From assembly GCA_017454815.1 (NCBI GenBank), contig JAFTCG010000055.1, positions 1-32,672 on the forward strand: a stretch of DNA of 32,672 nt. Reading direction: 5' to 3'. Within the stretch, counting starts at the first letter, position 1. Every line of letters starts with the position of its first letter. The notes under the pieces are model-generated. The model was not told the origin of the DNA. It did not search any database and saw only the letters and a program-made list of their open reading frames with translations. This stretch comes from Clostridia bacterium (GTDB lineage Bacteria; Bacillota; Clostridia; Oscillospirales; Acutalibacteraceae). This document shows, piece by piece, positions 29,664 through 32,672 of this stretch. A program made the translations under genes and the position numbers.

Positions 29664-32366
29664 ATGAAGCACTATCTTGAAGAAGCCAAAGAAGTGATGC
29701 AGTCCCTCAACACGAGCGAAAAGGGATTGACGTCCGAACAAGCCGAAAAAAGACTTGCCGAAAACGGAAAAAACAAGTTGAAAGAGGCTGAAAAAGAAAG
29801 TTTGTTCAAAAAGTTTATCGGCTCGCTTGCAGACCCGATGATCATAATGCTTATCGTCGCCGCGGCGATACAGGCTGTCGTCGCCGTGATCGAGGCGAAG
29901 GGCGTTCCGAAGCTTTCGGATTTCGCGGACGTTCTGGTTATCCTTGTCGTCGTAATAATCAACACGATCATGAGCCTTGTCCAGGAGAGCAAGGCGGAGG
30001 CGGCGATGGATGCGCTCATGGAAATGACCGCCGCAACGAGCAAGGTGCTGCGCGACGGAGAAGTTGTCGTAATAAAGAGCGAGGACGTTGTTTTGGGCGA
30101 CGTTGTTCTCTTTGAAGCGGGCGACGCCGTTCCCGCGGACTGCCGCATTATCGAAAGCCACTCCATGAAGGTCGAGGAAGCGGCTCTGACGGGCGAAAGC
30201 GTACCCGTCAGCAAAATCGTCGACGTCCTGATGTGCAAAGACTCTGACGCCGACGTGGCTCTGGGCGACAGGAAGAATATGCTCTACAGCGGCTCGACCG
30301 TCGTTTACGGACGAGGCAAAGCCGTCGTCACCGGAACCGGAATGGACACCGAGATGGGCAAGATCGCCGACGCGCTTTCCCAGGCGGAAAAAGAGCAGAC
30401 TCCTCTCCAGAAGAAGATGGCGGAGCTCTCCAAATTCCTCACAAAGCTCGTCCTCGGCATATCCGTGCTCGTCTTCATTGTAGGAATAGTTGAAAACTTT
30501 ATCGGCGGTATCCAGACGAGCGAAATATTCGATATAATAATAAAGGTATTCATTTCAGCCGTAGCACTCGCCGTCGCTGCGATCCCCGAGGGACTTCCGG
30601 CGGTCGTCACGATCATCCTTTCCATCGGCGTTACCGCGATGAGCAAGCGCCAGGCGCTCATCAGAAAGCTTACTGCCGTTGAAACTCTCGGCTGCACCCA
30701 GATCATCTGCTCGGATAAGACCGGAACTCTCACGCAGAACAAGATGACGGTCGTCGACGAATTTACGTCCGACAAGGAGCTGCTTGCTAAGGCTATGGCG
30801 CTTTGCAGTGACGCCGAGATAAAACCCGGCGAAGAAAATTCAACGGGCGAGCCGACGGAATGCGCGCTCGTAAACTTCGCTAACAAGCTCGGCATGCCGA
30901 AATATGAGCTCGAAAAAACCGCTCCCCGTATCGGCGAAGCTCCGTTCGATTCCGGCAGAAAGATGATGTCGACCGTCCATAACGTCGACGGTAAGATCAT
31001 CCAATATACAAAAGGCGCCTGCGACGTCATGCTTGAAAGATGCACCGGCTTCCTGAAAGACGGCAAAGTTGTCCCCATGACGCAGGAGCTCAAGGATGAG
31101 ATCAACGCTTCCAACAAATCGTTTGCGGACAAGGCGCTCAGGGTGCTTTGCGCCGCATACAGAGAATATGAAGCCGTTCCGTCTTCGTTTGAACCGCAAG
31201 AGCTTGAAAAAGACCTTATCTTTATCGGCGTTGTCGGCATGATCGACCCCTGCAGACCGGAGGTTTACGAAGCGATCAAAGAATGCCGCGAAGCCGGCAT
31301 CAGACCGATCATGATAACGGGCGACCATAAGGACACGGCCGTTGCCATAGGCAGGGATCTCGGGATCATCTCCAACCCCGACGAAGCCGTAGTCGGCGCA
31401 GAGCTTGACAAATATTCCGACGAAGAGCTCATCGAAATTGTGCCGAAATATTCCGTTTATGCCCGCGTTCAGCCCGAACACAAGACCAGGATAGTCAAGG
31501 CGTGGAAGGCGAGAGGCTACGTCACCGCCATGACGGGCGACGGCGTAAACGACGCTCCGTCGATCAAGGCTTCCGACATCGGCATCGGAATGGGCATCAC
31601 CGGCACAGACGTAACGAAAGGCGTTGCGGACATGGTGCTCGCGGACGACAACTTTGCCACGATAGTCAACGCCGTTGAAGAGGGCAGAAAGATCTACGAC
31701 AACGTCTGCAAGGTCCTCCAGTTCCAGCTTTCGACAAATATGTCCGAAGTGCTGATCATGTTCTTCGCCTCGCTTTTCCACTTCAACATCCTTTCACCCG
31801 TCCACCTTCTCTGGGTCAACATGGTGACCGACTCGCTTCCCGGACTTGCGCTCGGCATGGAAAAAGCCGAAAAGAACATCATGAAGCGCAAACCCAGGGC
31901 GACGACCGACGGAATTTTCTCCGGCGGCGCAGGCTTCGACATGGTATGGCAGGGCATCTACCTTGCGATCATCGAGATCGGTGCTTATGTGATCGGCTAC
32001 TGGCTTGAAATGAAGAGCTTTGCCGGATTCTTCTCCGGCAAGGATTGCGTCAACGCTATGGCAATGGCGTTCCTGACGGTCAACTTTGCCGAGATGATGT
32101 GCGCCATCAACATGCGCTCGAGAACGGGCTCGATCCTCTCAAAGGAAATGTTCAAGAACATGAACTGGTGGCTCGTCGGCGCATTCGTTGCGACGACCGC
32201 CATGACGCTTGCCGCGATCTATGTTCCCGGTCTCAATTCGGTGTTCGGGATCGAAAACGGCAGCTTCCAGCTCAACGAGCTTCTCATCTCAGCCCTTCTT
32301 GCGCTTTCGACCGTTCCGGCGTTCGAGCTCGGCAAGGCGATCAGACGTCGACTTTCAAAGGCATAA
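29664..32366 (+). CDS. P2-type cation ATPase (PMR1/SERCA-like Ca2+/Mn2+ exporter)
   Basis: 900 residues from ATG 29664, 7 bases after AAAGGATG. An in-frame start at 29538 would translate the riboswitch and is rejected. It pumps divalent cations out using ATP. N-terminal cation-ATPase domain (1-~50), membrane helices about 52-75 and 86-105, TGES actuator loop (176-179), PEGLP on helix 4 (308-312), phosphorylation site DKTGTLT (D351), the KGAC nucleotide-binding motif, TGDHKDTA and TGDGVNDAPSIKASDIG hinge, then the C-terminal helices. PEGLP and overall order place it in the P2A group with PMR1/SERCA, which move Ca2+ and in PMR1 also Mn2+. The manganese riboswitch favours Mn2+ export. Ends at a strong terminator. 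Confidence 0.92.
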   Translation: MKHYLEEAKEVMQSLNTSEKGLTSEQAEKRLAENGKNKLKEAEKESLFKKFIGSLADPMIIMLIVAAAIQAVVAVIEAKGVPKLSDFADVLVILVVVIINTIMSLVQESKAEAAMDALMEMTAATSKVLRDGEVVVIKSEDVVLGDVVLFEAGDAVPADCRIIESHSMKVEEAALTGESVPVSKIVDVLMCKDSDADVALGDRKNMLYSGSTVVYGRGKAVVTGTGMDTEMGKIADALSQAEKEQTPLQKKMAELSKFLTKLVLGISVLVFIVGIVENFIGGIQTSEIFDIIIKVFISAVALAVAAIPEGLPAVVTIILSIGVTAMSKRQALIRKLTAVETLGCTQIICSDKTGTLTQNKMTVVDEFTSDKELLAKAMALCSDAEIKPGEENSTGEPTECALVNFANKLGMPKYELEKTAPRIGEAPFDSGRKMMSTVHNVDGKIIQYTKGACDVMLERCTGFLKDGKVVPMTQELKDEINASNKSFADKALRVLCAAYREYEAVPSSFEPQELEKDLIFIGVVGMIDPCRPEVYEAIKECREAGIRPIMITGDHKDTAVAIGRDLGIISNPDEAVVGAELDKYSDEELIEIVPKYSVYARVQPEHKTRIVKAWKARGYVTAMTGDGVNDAPSIKASDIGIGMGITGTDVTKGVADMVLADDNFATIVNAVEEGRKIYDNVCKVLQFQLSTNMSEVLIMFFASLFHFNILSPVHLLWVNMVTDSLPGLALGMEKAEKNIMKRKPRATTDGIFSGGAGFDMVWQGIYLAIIEIGAYVIGYWLEMKSFAGFFSGKDCVNAMAMAFLTVNFAEMMCAINMRSRTGSILSKEMFKNMNWWLVGAFVATTAMTLAAIYVPGLNSVFGIENGSFQLNELLISALLALSTVPAFELGKAIRRRLSKA

Positions 32367-32387
32367 TTCAGTTTCATATAACGCCAA

Positions 32388-32428
32388 AATCCGCAGGAGA
32401 ACTCAGAATTTCCTGCGGATTCTTCTTT
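32388..32428 (+). terminator. Terminator of the P-type ATPase
   Basis: AATCCGCAGGA (32388-32398) pairs perfectly with TCCTGCGGATT (32411-32421), followed by CTTCTTTT. Confidence 0.9.
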
Positions 32429-32475
32429 TGAAAAAAAGAAACACGGGAAACTTTATTAAAAAAATTAAATTATGC

Positions 32476-32504
32476 TTGAAAAAGTTAATTTACTGTGATA
32501 GAAT
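32476..32504 (+). promoter_or_regulatory. Promoter of the last gene
   Basis: TTGAAA (32476-32481), 17-base spacer, TAGAAT (32499-32504). The leader contains a hairpin, TGCATAA (32525-32531) with TTATGCA (32563-32569), with GGCG/CGCC inside. Confidence 0.65.
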
Positions 32505-32595
32505 ATAAACACCATCTACAATTGTGCATAATGGCGCGCGGAAATCAGCGTTTTCGCCGTTTTATGCAAAAAAATTGCTTTGGGAGGAGAAAAAC

Positions 32596-32672
32596 ATGGA
32601 AAGAAAAACATTTAAGCTTCTGGCTCTCGTGATGGCGATGATCATGGCGCTCTCTATTGCGCCTGTTTCCGC
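32596..32672 (+). CDS. Secreted protein, N-terminal signal peptide only (partial)
   Basis: ATG 32596 follows GGGAGGAG by a few bases and is open to the window edge, giving 25 residues. They form a classic Sec signal peptide: positive start (ERKTFK), hydrophobic core (LLALVMAMIMALSIA) and a PVSA-like end at the edge. The mature protein is not in the window, so no function can be given. It has its own promoter and a structured leader. Confidence 0.75.
   Translation, partial: MERKTFKLLALVMAMIMALSIAPVS

Noticed and set aside
1-32672. CRISPR array, insertion sequence or prophage
   Set aside because: No regularly spaced repeats, transposase, integrase or phage structural genes seen.

Overview
The window looks like chromosome of a low-oxygen Clostridia-type Firmicute, plausibly a gut Oscillospirales/Ruminococcaceae relative. 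The grounds are a pyruvate:ferredoxin oxidoreductase, a type III glutamine synthetase, MecA, a TarI/TarJ pair for CDP-ribitol, strong GGAGG ribosome sites, many TTGACA/TATAAT promoters and moderate GC with AT-rich spacers. The placement is inference; there is no rRNA in the window.

Layout. (1) 1-632 is the 3' end of a PFOR gene, followed by tRNA-Arg(ACG). (2) 866-3281 holds a ~250-bp direct repeat present twice. It carries a terminator half, a large AT-rich inverted repeat, a promoter and the first codons of the next gene. Copy 1 drives a four-helix-bundle (23S IVP-like) gene, copy 2 a dicarboxylate-symporter-like protein. (3) 3367-3954 is a fusion of an XRE repressor with a desulfoferrodoxin-like domain. 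(4) 4023-13917 is a long minus-strand block: a sugar-1-phosphate transferase fused to an EEP-nuclease-like domain, a degenerate cyclase-family protein, prfB, an alpha/beta hydrolase, a membrane protein, dnaA (with no dnaN or recF beside it), tarJ, tarI and a GH13 glucanase. (5) 13931-17853 has a small membrane protein, mecA (plus strand), rpe, a membrane protein and a zinc-ribbon/TPR membrane protein. (6) 18071-23075 is a tandem array of five paralogous alpha/beta hydrolases; a sixth relative sits next to dnaA. (7) 23347-27948 is cysK, a degenerate asparagine-synthetase-like protein and glnN, apparently one operon. (8) 28010-29473 is a rhamnulokinase. (9) 29479-32366 is a PMR1/SERCA-type P-type ATPase behind a yybP-ykoY (manganese) riboswitch with a terminator. 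(10) The window ends in the signal peptide of a secreted protein.

How the genes fit together. Rpe makes or consumes ribulose-5-phosphate, the substrate of TarJ; TarI then forms CDP-ribitol, pointing to ribitol-phosphate cell-surface polymers. The phosphoglycosyltransferase fusion also suggests surface glycan synthesis. CysK, the AsnB-like protein and GlnN form a nitrogen/sulfur amino-acid unit. The least explained feature is the hydrolase array: five diverged copies keep Ser-Asp-His candidates, four of them keep a short uncleaved-looking hydrophobic N-terminus, and the array uses three separate promoters. It is the best candidate for an undescribed system here.
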